Assembly: GCA_025435555.1 (NCBI GenBank)
Contig: JAIWWG010000009.1
Coordinates: forward strand, 543,804 to 607,803
Length of the DNA: 64,000 bases
Direction of reading: 5' to 3'
From: Chytriomyces cf. hyalinus JEL632
Lineage: Eukaryota; Chytridiomycota; Chytridiomycetes; Chytridiales; Chytriomycetaceae
A program made the translations under genes and the position numbers. The notes under the pieces were generated by a model that ran no database searches, was not told where the DNA came from, and worked only from the letters and a program-made list of their open reading frames with translations. Position 1 is the first letter of the stretch; the number at the start of each line of letters is the position of its first letter. This document shows, one piece after another, positions 30,561-40,322 of the stretch.

Positions 30561-33191
30561 CTAGGCAGTAATGCTTTCTTCGCCAAAAGCGCGACGACAG
30601 TCTGTGAATTTCGTCGATCCAACGCCTTTTGTAAGAATATCAGCCCACATAAGAGGGTCGGGGCAGTGGCCAACAGTAATAAGGTTCTGACGAACTTGAT
30701 CCCGTAGAAACGCATACTTGATGTCGAGGTGCTTGGTTTTGTGCCTGAGTGCCCCCTCCTCCATGTTAAAGACTGCCCCTTTGTTATCAGTCCACACTTG
30801 TGACGGCACTTCCTGCGGATGACCCAACCATTCGAGCATGTTTCGAACCCAGATAACCTCTTTCACCAGGGAGCATGCAGCAATCACTTCAGCAGAGACA
30901 GTCGAGTCAGCAACTATTGGCTGACGCTTGCTGAAGCTAAGAACTGCTGATGTCCCTACACGAACCAAAACTCCTGTTGTTGACCGCCAAGTGTTTACGT
31001 CACCAGCAAAATCAGAATCTGAGTATCCCTCCACCACCAGCTTGCGACCAGTGCGTTTGAAACATAGACCGTGATCTCGAGTGTTGTTGAGATATTCGAG
31101 TAATTCCTGAGCAGCTTTCCAGTGGATGATTCGAGTATTAGTTGTGTGTCGCGCTAGCTTTCCCACAGCATACTGGATGACAGGGCGAGTCACAGTTAAA
31201 AATTGGAGTTTGCCCACTAGTCTGAAATAATTGCGGTCTTTCATGAAGTGGAGGTCATCGTGGCTCGGATCACACACTGCATCAAATTCCTTGTCGTTTA
31301 CTGAGCGATAGGGCTGGGTTCGCCTGCCGTATGGGTTTTCGAGGAATTCATCCAGAATGTTCTCCAGATAAGCAGCCTGGTTGAGTGTGGCTTGCCCTTC
31401 CTGGAACCTGAATACAATACTGATGAACTGATCCACCTTGGGCTTGACTGTCATCTTGAAATGCTTGGTCCCGAGGTCCGAGATGAGTTCGTCCAGCTCT
31501 GCCTGAATCTCCCGATCTGCTGCCCACGCAAAATCATCTGCCCATACCAGCACCAATATGAGCCTTTCCACTCCCTCTTTGACAATCACCTTTTTGAAGA
31601 TCATTGGTTCGTGTGGACATCGCTGCATTCCCATCATTTCCAAAGCCTTGTCCCGTTTGAGTTCCCATTGCCTCGAAGCCTGCTTTTGCCCATACATGGC
31701 TTGCAGCAACTCCAACACCTTTCCCTGGTCTTCTGGAGCCACCTCCATTCCCTGCGGTATCTTAATGTGCATAACGCGATCTCGATCTGCCACTAGGTGA
31801 GCCCCCATAGCATCTGATTGCCTTGTCACCATTTTGCGCTCCACCACTTCCACTGTCCACAGTTTGAGGGAGTGCATGTATGGAGTTGAAGCATGAGTCT
31901 TGTCGTAGTCTTCGCCGGCCACTTGTCTCCTACCGTCGAGGACCAGACGAGCTTTGTACTTGGTCTCCCCAGTGGTGTCATCCTTCTTGACTTTTAGAAC
32001 CCAGATGGTGTTGAGAGTTTTCGCCCCCTTTGGCAGCCTGACTAGCCGCCAGACTTTGAGACCCCAGAACTGATCTAGCTCCTTGTTGATGGCTTCCTTC
32101 CACTTGGGGTCTTTGAGTCCCTCTGAAATGCGTGGGCCATTTAGAGTTGACAGTGCAAGTTGGTTGTGATTTCCCACTTCTTCTAGAGTTCCGTCTGTGA
32201 CGGACAAAAGTGCCTCTCGTTCTTCATCTGAGAATCCGTCATTCCCGAGCGTACGGCTCCATGCGGGCATCGGTCCAGTGCGAGATCGTGTTGCGCGGGG
32301 TGCAGGTGTTGGAGTTGGTGGGGCGCTTCCTTCCGATTGAGTGCCCGAATCCTGCTCGTCCTCTGTGAACAGCTCGTTGAATGGTGTTACTGGTCCATCA
32401 TTTCCCCCTCGTTCAGATCCAAATGCTGTGTGGTACTCAGATTCAGGTGAGTTCGGCAAGTCCAGGCGTGGAGGGGATTCGCTATCGATATCCTTTTCAC
32501 CCCCTTGACTATTTTGTGTTGAGTGGTGTTCAAAAATCAGAGACTGAGATTCCGGATTATTTCGAAGAAGACCCCAGTTTCGACGTTTTTTGAGGTTTGT
32601 TGAAATCGCCTCCGGCGCTTGGGGAGCTCCATTATCGTGGCGAAAATCGGCCCAGGAGAGAGTCTTGACTGGATTGTGGAGAGGATTCACATTGCTTGGG
32701 TCAAACTGATCCTCTATGAAGGCCACATCTCGGCTGACCACAACAGAATAGGGATCACCATCTCGAGTGAGAATGCGATAGCCTGGGTTTTCACGTCGAG
32801 GTTGCCATGGATAGTTAGAATGACCAATGTATCGGCCCTTCACTGCTCGGGGACTCGATTTGCCCTCTGTGCGATTCTTTGGAAGCTCGTATGCGTACGC
32901 AACACAGAAAAGCGTCTTCAGATCACGAACTGTTGGCTTGGATCCAAATAGAGCTTCGTGTGGTGTGATGGTATCCTCTTTGTGCAGAAAAGAATTGTAG
33001 ATTTCAGCTTGGTGGTTGAGACCATCAACCCAGAGATTAGTTGGAGCATTTGCCTGGATGGTCAAAGCACGGTGTCTGTCCATGGCAATGCGGTGGTATC
33101 CCTCTTCCATTCCAAGTGACTGAGGCTGTTCTGTCCCCGTGTTGACGTACGAGACTCCACTCTCTCGGCATGCTTCAAGAAACCAAGTTGG
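30561..33191 (-). CDS. Copia Pol: C-terminal integrase, reverse transcriptase, RNase H
   Basis: The frame is open from the nonsense codon at 33192 to the TAA at 30561 and continuous with the upstream Gag-PR-INT frame. It starts with the rest of the integrase core, then NLWVDGLNHQAEIYNS and a GSKPTVRDLKTL C-terminal integrase segment. The RT begins near FWGLKVWRLV, has the catalytic aspartate in SDAMGAHL and AMYGQKQASRQWE, and the YxDD box reads WADD (LVLVWADDFAWAA). RNase H shows GYSDSDFAGD and QVWTDNKGAVFN. No frameshift occurs over ~876 codons. An internal start at 33110 is possible but not meaningful for a polyprotein. Confidence 0.9.
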   Translation of the reverse strand, partial: PTWFLEACRESGVSYVNTGTEQPQSLGMEEGYHRIAMDRHRALTIQANAPTNLWVDGLNHQAEIYNSFLHKEDTITPHEALFGSKPTVRDLKTLFCVAYAYELPKNRTEGKSSPRAVKGRYIGHSNYPWQPRRENPGYRILTRDGDPYSVVVSRDVAFIEDQFDPSNVNPLHNPVKTLSWADFRHDNGAPQAPEAISTNLKKRRNWGLLRNNPESQSLIFEHHSTQNSQGGEKDIDSESPPRLDLPNSPESEYHTAFGSERGGNDGPVTPFNELFTEDEQDSGTQSEGSAPPTPTPAPRATRSRTGPMPAWSRTLGNDGFSDEEREALLSVTDGTLEEVGNHNQLALSTLNGPRISEGLKDPKWKEAINKELDQFWGLKVWRLVRLPKGAKTLNTIWVLKVKKDDTTGETKYKARLVLDGRRQVAGEDYDKTHASTPYMHSLKLWTVEVVERKMVTRQSDAMGAHLVADRDRVMHIKIPQGMEVAPEDQGKVLELLQAMYGQKQASRQWELKRDKALEMMGMQRCPHEPMIFKKVIVKEGVERLILVLVWADDFAWAADREIQAELDELISDLGTKHFKMTVKPKVDQFISIVFRFQEGQATLNQAAYLENILDEFLENPYGRRTQPYRSVNDKEFDAVCDPSHDDLHFMKDRNYFRLVGKLQFLTVTRPVIQYAVGKLARHTTNTRIIHWKAAQELLEYLNNTRDHGLCFKRTGRKLVVEGYSDSDFAGDVNTWRSTTGVLVRVGTSAVLSFSKRQPIVADSTVSAEVIAACSLVKEVIWVRNMLEWLGHPQEVPSQVWTDNKGAVFNMEEGALRHKTKHLDIKYAFLRDQVRQNLITVGHCPDPLMWADILTKGVGSTKFTDCRRAFGEESITA

Positions 33192-35342
33192 TTAATTTTC
33201 ACCGCCTTTGTCAAGGGACCATGATCTGAGCTTTTGTCCAGTAGTTCTCTCCAACCATTGTTTTGACCACTGATACAGCTTGGCAGCTTTGGCTTTGCTG
33301 TCAACTCCAAAGCCAAAACGATATCCTAACGCATTTCTGACCGTGAGAGTCAGATAACAGCTGCTCCCCCCAAGTGACTTGTTGTTGTGTGAGAACACCA
33401 TCAGATCTGCAGTCACGACTTCGAGCAGTTTGTCCGGCAGGTAACGCGCACCTAGAGATCGTGGGTGTGGAAGCCGGTACATCTTGGCCAGGACACAAGC
33501 TTCACAGTTGCACGCCACTTCTGTATCATCGGTCTTGTCTGATAGCATGAGATCCAGACCGTCTGCAGCTGCAAGCCGAAATGTCTGTTCAAGAGCCTTG
33601 TCTCCAATGTGGGTACGATTGTGCCATACAAGGTTCCTTGTCTTCCAAGATGGAGCAACCACTAGCGCTGGTTGAGGGGAATGCTTGATTGTGATGGGAA
33701 ATAACCCTCCCTTTTTGAAACCTTTTGCAAACACTTGTCGTGGTCCATCTGCCGGGAAATATCCAATGCTTGCACTCATGTCAGAGTGATCAAACAAGAC
33801 ACTGTACTTGTTCTTGGTAAGGACGTCGTTGACACTTAGCAGATTGTGGGTGGCATGTGGTGTGTGCTCGATGGGAGGAGTAGTGTACACTACTGGAACT
33901 GCTGAGGTGCCTGATATAGAGCCCTCACGACCGCTCCCTGCAATCCTGCCCCCATTTATCCCACTCCATGTTGTAGGAATGCAAGGTGTTTGTGCAAACG
34001 CTGGATGGTTTCCCAGTGAACCTGATGCTGCTGAATCCAGATTGAGCGTGATTGGGTCCTCCCTTGAAATGGACAGAGCATACGCATCCATGTTGTTTAT
34101 TGGGAGAAACACGAAACCCAAAGCTTGATTAGCAACGCCTTGCTTGGGCTGGTTCCCACGATTTTCCGACTTGACCATGACCACTGGAACGTTTTCTCCT
34201 GAAGTCCGTGGAAATGCCAGATTCTTGCACCCAATGGCTTTTGCTGCTGCTTCAGCACTTTCAAAAGTCACCCAGGCCAGTCCTGACGGCTTTCCATCAG
34301 ATCTGGTACCAATAGAGATGCGTGTCGTTGGTCCGAAATTTTCCATTGCTGCTTTGAGAGTCTCCTCTGAGATATTCCACGGCAGCTGACGAACAAACAC
34401 TTCATTTTTATCCCTCTCTCCCCGGCTTGCCGGCACCATCCAAGTCCCACCAGCCGGATTTCTTGAACGGGTCCCAACTTTTGAGGCAGCACGCTCCACC
34501 TGAAGTGCCGCTCCTGATACCAGAGAGTCCATCTCCCCACGCTGGGCTTGGACCTGACGAATTTCTGCTGCCTCGAATTGCAAGAAAGCCTTCATAGTGG
34601 TCACAGTCTTGCAGGGATTTGGTGTGCCATCATCCTTGAGGTTTCGAAGAAACTTGTCCTTGTACACTTTGAAGTCTTCTTCTTTGAGTCCGAAACGCAG
34701 ACGATTTCCCCACTCAAGATGTTGGGCCTCACGACCAATCGCATCTGGGAAACCATAACGAGCAAGACGGATAATGAGATCATCAGCTTGCACCATATAT
34801 TCCAGTGGCGTCTCATGTGGCAACTGTGTTATTTTGATGAGCTTCTCACGGAGCGTGTCGATCATGAGCTGCTTGTCATGATTGATTTCCTGCATTAAAA
34901 CGTCCCAGCGTTGCTTCACTGTCGATGGGCTTGTAGGGTCCTCCATAATAAACTTGGCCAGATCGTCATCGAGATGTTGGCGAACCAACTTGGTGATGTC
35001 TGCTTGGATGGATCTGAAGCCCCGAGCCTGTGTCATGAAATCGCTATTGTCCTCTGCTTTGGCCTCACGAGCAGGGACATACGACAAATTCAACGCCGGA
35101 TTTGGCAGCTGCTCGGCTCGGGCAACAACAGCAGGCCGTGCGGGATACTTGTCTTGGAGTGGAGCCGGCATGTCTCGATGGATGAAATCCGTAATGTCCA
35201 GTGGATCCCCATGTCTGTATCCTTTTGGAAACTCGATGGCTGAGTTGAGTTCGAGAAACAATTCCGCCGCCCATTTTGGAAAGGCTTCGATGCCGTCTTT
35301 TCGGGTAAGGAGGTTGATTTTGTTGGTCGGCTTGGGTGCCAT
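33192..35342 (-). CDS. Copia Gag-protease-integrase N-part, with an RRM in Gag
   Basis: The 716-aa frame starts at the ATG at 35342 and ends in TAA at 33192-33194. Gag shows a UBN2/DUF4219-like helical region (LREKLIKITQLPHETPLEYM). Where copia Gag normally has a CCHC zinc knuckle, this one has an RNA recognition motif of ~75 residues: RNP2 EVFVRQLPWN, then RNP1-like SGLAWVTFESAEAAAKAI. The protease active site is NLDSAASGS. The GAG-pre-integrase zinc motif is NLVWHNRTHIG...CNCEACVLAK, and the integrase core has TADLMVF and LDKGGEN. The terminating TAA lies in the middle of the integrase catalytic core, so it is a disabling mutation rather than a programmed boundary. Confidence 0.9.
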   Translation of the reverse strand: MAPKPTNKINLLTRKDGIEAFPKWAAELFLELNSAIEFPKGYRHGDPLDITDFIHRDMPAPLQDKYPARPAVVARAEQLPNPALNLSYVPAREAKAEDNSDFMTQARGFRSIQADITKLVRQHLDDDLAKFIMEDPTSPSTVKQRWDVLMQEINHDKQLMIDTLREKLIKITQLPHETPLEYMVQADDLIIRLARYGFPDAIGREAQHLEWGNRLRFGLKEEDFKVYKDKFLRNLKDDGTPNPCKTVTTMKAFLQFEAAEIRQVQAQRGEMDSLVSGAALQVERAASKVGTRSRNPAGGTWMVPASRGERDKNEVFVRQLPWNISEETLKAAMENFGPTTRISIGTRSDGKPSGLAWVTFESAEAAAKAIGCKNLAFPRTSGENVPVVMVKSENRGNQPKQGVANQALGFVFLPINNMDAYALSISREDPITLNLDSAASGSLGNHPAFAQTPCIPTTWSGINGGRIAGSGREGSISGTSAVPVVYTTPPIEHTPHATHNLLSVNDVLTKNKYSVLFDHSDMSASIGYFPADGPRQVFAKGFKKGGLFPITIKHSPQPALVVAPSWKTRNLVWHNRTHIGDKALEQTFRLAAADGLDLMLSDKTDDTEVACNCEACVLAKMYRLPHPRSLGARYLPDKLLEVVTADLMVFSHNNKSLGGSSCYLTLTVRNALGYRFGFGVDSKAKAAKLYQWSKQWLERTTGQKLRSWSLDKGGEN

Positions 35343-35399
35343 GTTTTGATGTTTCGTTGTGGTTCAGTGCTCAATCAGTGACTGTTCAGACTCTTAATC

Positions 35400-35681
35400 T
35401 AAGAGTGACCAATGCCCCCTGGTGGTGGTGACAGTTGAGCGAAGGGGGAGCGAGTGGGAGCGAGCGAGCCAGCGAGCCAATTTACCTGGTGGTGGTGACA
35501 GTTGAGCGAAGGGGGAGCGAGTGGGAGCGAGCGAGCCAGCGAGCCAATTTACTGAAAGATCGGTAAATTGGTCGTGACAGCTCTCACTTCCCATTCACCA
35601 TCACCAGGGGAAAAATTATAAATAAAAAGAACCAATCAAAGCTGCTGAGCCAGTTGAAAACGTCGGGGTGCATCCGACACA
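35400..35681 (-). repeat. Copia 5' LTR (element sense), 282 bp with 67-bp internal duplication
   Basis: This LTR carries a perfect-looking tandem duplication of a 67-bp unit (35419-35485 and 35486-35552) beginning ctggtggtggtgacag. Outside it, the sequence matches the 215-bp LTR at the other end. As both LTRs are copied from one template during reverse transcription, the duplication arose during or after insertion. Confidence 0.93.
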
Positions 35682-35686
35682 CAGTG

Positions 35687-36869
35687 TGCAGGGTAATTGG
35701 TTTGGGAAGTCCGTTACTTTCGACTTGTAGTTTTGGAGTCATCACATATCTGGCCATAGCATGGACGGCGTGTAATCTTCATATGGGAAGTCGTTGCGCA
35801 AAAGTCAAACATGGCTGTGTGGGATGTACTTGAAGTATGGCGGGGCATCAACTGCAGGATTGATTCACCATCAACATTCTGACTGATGCAATCAAGGATC
35901 TCTGCCGCGCATTGTTTTCAAAAGCAGCAGAGTGCAGTGATGGATCCCCTGGCATGAGGTGGGTTGGTAGATCGCATGATTCGAAGGCGTCCATGCTGGC
36001 CAAAGAACCCATTGAAGTCATTTCGCGCCAGAAATTGAGCTCCGTCCAGCGCTCTTTGATGCAGCGAATGGATGTGGACCGCGTGCCTTTGACAGCATGG
36101 GCAGTGTGAGGAGCTCGTATTTGTATTTTTTTATCGTTGATTTTATTTTGATCAGTGCGCCCGCGTCAACTTGACGAGCCGTTCCAACGAACTTCAACAA
36201 ACTTGGTTGCGGTTACAGTCGCTACATTTTGTGCACCACACAAACCGATTCACGGGAGAGTGAGTTCCCTGACCTGTCAAAATTTTAAACGCTGTGACTC
36301 TCGTCAATGACCGGTTTACTGGTCCAATCTTGACACGCTTTCGCTTTGGATGTCCCAGCCATCTCGAAATCGAAATCAGGTCACATCTATCCCAGGAACG
36401 ATTTCAAACTTGGTGAATCTTTTCGTACCTCAATGTTGAAGATAATCCGATATCCTGCCCATTTCCCAACGAAGTGAAGCTTGAGTAAGCTAGAGGCGTT
36501 TAAAATGTGACAATTGGTGTCAGCGAAATCGCCGCTGAATAAATCTCATGTGAACATTGGAATAGGTATCGTATCATCTTGCGCGTGTCCCTCAAACACG
36601 CCTTTGATTTGGGTTCAGGTGTTTGACAGTTGTTGCCATGCACTGAACAGTGAGTCCACCCACTTACTCCAGTTCCTGACGCGTTTCGAACTGATGAGCA
36701 ACTCGAGCTAAGCAGGATGTCCGGAAATTCGCTTGCGCAAATTCGGACGCGACGTTTAACACGACCAAGTCCACGCAAGTGAGAGCGGGGATGGTTGGTA
36801 TTTTTTGTAATTTGTGTTGAGTAATCCTTGCCCCAATCAACCAAGACGGAAAAAGAAAGATTGCAAAAA
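35687..36869. other. Region between the copia element and xylulokinase
   Basis: About 1.2 kb. One frame (35912-36109) has a plausible amino-acid composition, but no family was recognised and no start or splice sites support it. It contains the xylulokinase promoter near its right end; no TATA box is evident. Confidence 0.4.
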
Positions 36870-38881
36870 ATGCACTTTTTAGGCAAGCGCCACCCTCTCC
36901 CCTCTCCCCACTCACCATCCCTGCGTCTCCCTCTCGCCCCGTGTCCTTCGTTACAACTGCACATCCGAATACCCAATCCTCAATGACAAACGAACTCAAC
37001 AGGAATCGATGCTTCGACGCAGAGTCTCACGGCCGTGCTGTGTCGCGTCGAGGGAGACACCAAACTGACAAGAGTCTGGCAGCATTCAATTGCACTCGAC
37101 ACCCTCAACATGGGCACGCAAAACGGTGTCATCCACGGCCCAGACGGATCCGCCACAACACCGTCGCTTGTCTTTATCGCGGCGCTTGACCGGGTCCTTG
37201 CTTTGCTTAAAAAAGAATGTCCAGACACTGTTGAACGGATTGTGGCTGTTTCTGGGTGTGGCCAACAGCATGGATCTGTGTATTGGGGATCGAATGCTGC
37301 GAGTCTGATTGCTGAGATGAACCCTGACGTGGAGATGAAGGTTGTGTTGGTTTTTTTTATTGTATTTTTTTTAGTGTCACTGACGGGGTATTGATGGCTT
37401 GAGTAGGAGCAACTCAAGGACGCGTTTGCAATCTCGAATGGACCCATTTGGATGGACTCATCCTCAACCGTGCGTTGCTTTAGCTTCACGTCGACTATTT
37501 TATTTTCAATGCTAAACAGCATTTTTGCTTTTCGATACCCAGAAATGGTGCCAACGACTCGAACGAGATCTAGGAGGCCCACAAGCAGTCGCAAATCTCA
37601 CCGGCTCACGCGCATACGAACGATTCACAATCAACCAAGTTGCAAAGCTAATTGACACTCATCCAAATGAATTCAAGAACGTTTCTCGAATCTCACTAGT
37701 TTCCAGTTTGCTCACGACCATCTTTGCGCGTCGGTTTGTTGGGATTGATGAAAGCGATGCGACGGGAATGAATGCGCTTGATTTAAAGTCAAAGACTTGG
37801 AGTGCGGATGTGTTGAGGAGTGTGGGTGGTGCGGTTGTCAAGAACCCGGAGTCGACTTTGGCGAATTTGCTTGGACCTGTTGCTACGCCGTATCTTCCTG
37901 TCGATAATATCTGTTCGTACTTTGTGGAGCGGTATGGGTTTTCTCCTAAATGCAAAGTCGTACCTTTCACTGGTGAGGTTTATTTGATAACTTGTCTTTA
38001 ATACTTTCTCAATCTATTTATGATTCAATAAGGCGATAATCCGTCCACTTTGGCGGGTCTGGGTATTTCTGCTGCCGGAGATTTGGCTGTATCTTTGGGA
38101 ACCAGTGACACTGCGTTTGCTGTCGTTGCCAAATCTGCGTGCAAACCAAGTGGCATTGAAGGACATGTTCTTCTGAACCCCGTTGATCCTGATACATTCA
38201 TAGCTATGCTGTGCTTCAAAAACGGATCGCTTGCGCGCGAGGTATTCCATCAGTTAAATTCCTAATTTGGGCGCTAAAACTGACTGGGAACAAAATTTAC
38301 AGCAAATTCGAGACAAGCACGCCAACGGCGAGTGGACAGACTTTAATTCCATGCTCTCGAAAACAGAACCTGGAAACAACGGCTATGTTGGATTCTTTCA
38401 CCCAGAACCTGAAATCACGCCACCGACGTCCAAACCAGAACAAATTCACATTTTCGATGCAAACAGCGACGCACCCATTTCTATCGCCACCGTCGCACCC
38501 GAAATTCAAATTCGCGCCATTATCGAGCAACACGCGCTTCGTCTCAAACACCACACGCAAATCTTGGGAGTTTCCGAAGTGAAGCGAATTCTGGTGTCTG
38601 GCGGTGCAAGTGCCAACTTTGAAATCCTGCGCGTTTTGAGTAACGTGTTTGGTGTACCCGTGTATGAAACGGTTGGAGGGTCAACGGCTGCAGCGGCGTA
38701 TGGAGGTATCCTGCGTGCGCAACATGCAATGGCTTGTGAAGCTGAGGGTGGTATGTATGTTCCGTTTCAACCAGACATTCAAGTGCGGTTGGTTGTTGAA
38801 CCGGATTCTGCTGCGCATGGGGTGTATCTGGGGGCTTTGGAGAGGTTTGAAAAGTTGGAGGGTGTTGTTGTTGCGTTGTGA
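36870..38881 (+). CDS. XKS1: Xylulokinase (D-xylulose kinase, FGGY family)
   Basis: This gene encodes the ATP-dependent kinase that phosphorylates D-xylulose to xylulose-5-phosphate, feeding the pentose phosphate pathway. Exons 36870..36882, 37003..37340, 37407..37469, 37543..37972, 38033..38241 and 38303..38881 give 543 aa, the family length. Signatures are the N-terminal FLGIDASTQSL, VSGCGQQHGSVYW, GPIWMDSSST, DNPSTLAGLG, VSLGTSDTAF and the C-terminal ILVSGGASANFEILRVLSNV. The first exon is only 13 nt (ATG CAC TTT TTA G) and its intron begins GCAAGC, a GC-AG intron. This is the only joining I found that supplies a methionine in frame with GIDASTQSL. Confidence 0.92.
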
Positions 38882-39164
38882 TTCTTTTGATAAACCGGGT
38901 TTTGAAGCGCATTTATGGGTATAGCTGTGATGGGGTAGGAGATGGAATATAATAAATGGGACAAGTAGTTTTTGTGTTTGTTCTTGGGGAAGAGTCAAAC
39001 AACACGTGTTTTTGTTCAGAATGCAGTGAGTGCCCTTTCTCCGATGAAATGAAACAAAGATTCACAATTGGTTGTTGTTTTCGTTCCGATTGCCGTTGTA
39101 AATTAGCCGCGTTCTTATGCCTTTGACTCGTAAAAAAAACAAAAGCAGGGTTCACTAGGAAAAA
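38882..39164. other. 3' flank of xylulokinase / left edge of the small-protein array
   Basis: No additional gene is supported. The left-most array promoter starts at about 39165. Confidence 0.4.
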
Positions 39165-39194
39165 TTAGGGTTTCCAAAACTGACATCATAAAAG
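39165..39194 (+). promoter_or_regulatory. Array promoter 1: TTAGGGTTT element plus TATA-like box
   Basis: ttagggttt at 39165-39173 precedes cataaaag at 39187-39194, about 90 bp before the ATG at 39284. The same pairing recurs before the other array genes. Confidence 0.6.
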
Positions 39195-39283
39195 GGACCT
39201 GCTCCTACCAGGGTCCCCTTTCACACACTCACACACACACATCTCGTAAGCAAACCAACCAACCAACAACAAAACCAACAACC

Positions 39284-39445
39284 ATGCCAGCACTCGTCCA
39301 AAACACCATTGTCAGCAATGAAGTTACTGCTACTGCTACTGCTGTCCAAACCTCCAAGCCTACCAGTCCCTCAGAGACAAAGAAAATGACAAAGCCAAGG
39401 GCCATTTGGGTTGACACGGCGTACCTTGGATCCAAGTTTCTTTAA
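39284..39445 (+). CDS. MPA small-protein family, divergent member (53 aa)
   Basis: An intronless ORF starting MPALVQN and ending YLGSKFL. It shares the MPA start, a Ser/Thr/Ala/Lys-rich middle and an aromatic...KF-hydrophobic end with the array genes downstream, but is otherwise diverged. There is no signal peptide or TM segment, and it has a high Thr/Ala content. The leader is A/C-rich (caaccaaccaacaac), typical of well-translated fungal mRNAs. Function is unknown. Its reality is supported by the conserved ends and by the TATA/AGGGTTT promoter, not by length. Confidence 0.65.
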   Translation: MPALVQNTIVSNEVTATATAVQTSKPTSPSETKKMTKPRAIWVDTAYLGSKFL

Positions 39446-40020
39446 AACATGCAGCAGGGGCATGTTCCAGCTCTCTTTAGTCTTATTCTTTTTTCGTTCA
39501 AATAAACCGATCGCTTGTACATTTTAAACAAATCTGCTTCATTTGCGACGTGTGATTTGTGTGTAGATGGTGTTGGTGTGAGGTGTACAGGTTCTCATAT
39601 GGTGGTGACGTGACGTGCGGAGAGGGTGGTGCTACCTGGTTAGTAGCCAAGTTGGTCCCCGCGCTTGTTACCAGGGTTGCGAGGCCATACAAGTGCTCAT
39701 GATACCGGGAATACCCGGCAGTTGTTTGACCCAGCAATCCAAGTATGCAGCAGCCGTCGCTGCTAGCTGGTTTGTACCCTTGTGCGGTTGGTCCCCTCGC
39801 TTTTAGCCAGGGCGCTGAGGGCATGCACTCTAAAGTGCTAATAATATCGCGTCGTACTGGTTCAAGCAGTTCCTTCAGATCAAAATAGTGTCGGATCGGA
39901 TGCGAGTAACGATGACTGTGCGACCGACAAATTTTTTCCCTTTTCCGTCCAATCACAGATGTTGCATCAAACACACCCACACACACACACAAAAATACTG
40001 ACGTGTCCAGCTGCGTCATT
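39446..40020. other. Spacer between array genes 1 and 2
   Basis: About 575 bp. It contains a weak internal repetition: taccaggg...gctg-type segments near 39640-39690 and 39765-39815, both with ggttggtcccc or gttggtcccc. A (CA)n run lies at ~39970-39990. No gene is seen. Confidence 0.35.
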
Positions 40021-40030
40021 GTTTGAAAAC

Positions 40031-40068
40031 GAGGGTTTTTCCCCCCCAGGAAAGAAACGAGTATAAAA
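40031..40068 (+). promoter_or_regulatory. Array promoter 2: GAGGGTTTTT element plus TATAAAA
   Basis: gagggttttt at 40031-40040 is followed by TATAAAA at 40062-40068, about 63 bp before the ATG at 40131. Confidence 0.7.
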
Positions 40069-40130
40069 GGAACCCCGGATTTGACACTGCTCCCACCAAA
40101 CAAAACACGCCTTTAAACACTCACCAAAAC

Positions 40131-40322
40131 ATGCCTGCTCCAGTCGAAAACGTTCCTTACATGGATGCCGTCACCGAGTTGAAATCCGCGGCCAAGCAAG
40201 CTACTGCCGTCGTTGCTGTTGTTGAACCTGCTGCTCCAGATGCGAAGGAGACTGGCAAGAAGGAAATGAAGCCGGCTGTATTTACTGCAAAGACTGCGTT
40301 CCTGGGGACCAACTTTATCTGA
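40131..40322 (+). CDS. MPA small-protein family, member 2 (63 aa)
   Basis: An intronless 63-aa protein starting MPAPVENVPYMDAV and ending AFLGTNFI. It is intermediate between the divergent members and the four near-identical ones downstream: the first 13 residues match the core family nearly exactly, the middle is Ala/Val/Lys-rich and diverged, and the C-terminus keeps an aromatic-rich ending with NFI instead of NKFI. No export signal is present. A strong TATA box and an A/C-rich leader with caaaac before the ATG suggest high expression. Function is unknown. Confidence 0.78.
   Translation: MPAPVENVPYMDAVTELKSAAKQATAVVAVVEPAAPDAKETGKKEMKPAVFTAKTAFLGTNFI

Larger units (their letters stand above)
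30326..35686 (-). mobile_element. Ty1/copia-type LTR retrotransposon, near-complete
   Basis: The element is bounded by direct LTRs (30331-30545 and 35400-35681) and a 5-bp target site duplication CAGTG (30326-30330 and 35682-35686). It reads on the minus strand: 5' LTR, Gag with RRM, aspartic protease (DSAASGS), integrase, reverse transcriptase and RNase H, which is the copia order with integrase before RT. A G-rich polypurine tract (ttgggggggtg in sense) lies directly before the 3' LTR. Only one nonsense codon (33192-33194) and a 67-bp duplication in one LTR disturb it, so the insertion is recent. LTRs are short and start TG in the element sense but end TA. Confidence 0.95.

Noticed and set aside
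33062-33316. A short minus-strand frame spanning the copia stop codon as evidence of programmed frameshifting
   Set aside because: The Gag-PR-INT and RT-RH parts are already in one frame, so no frameshift is needed; the short frame carries no conserved residues.
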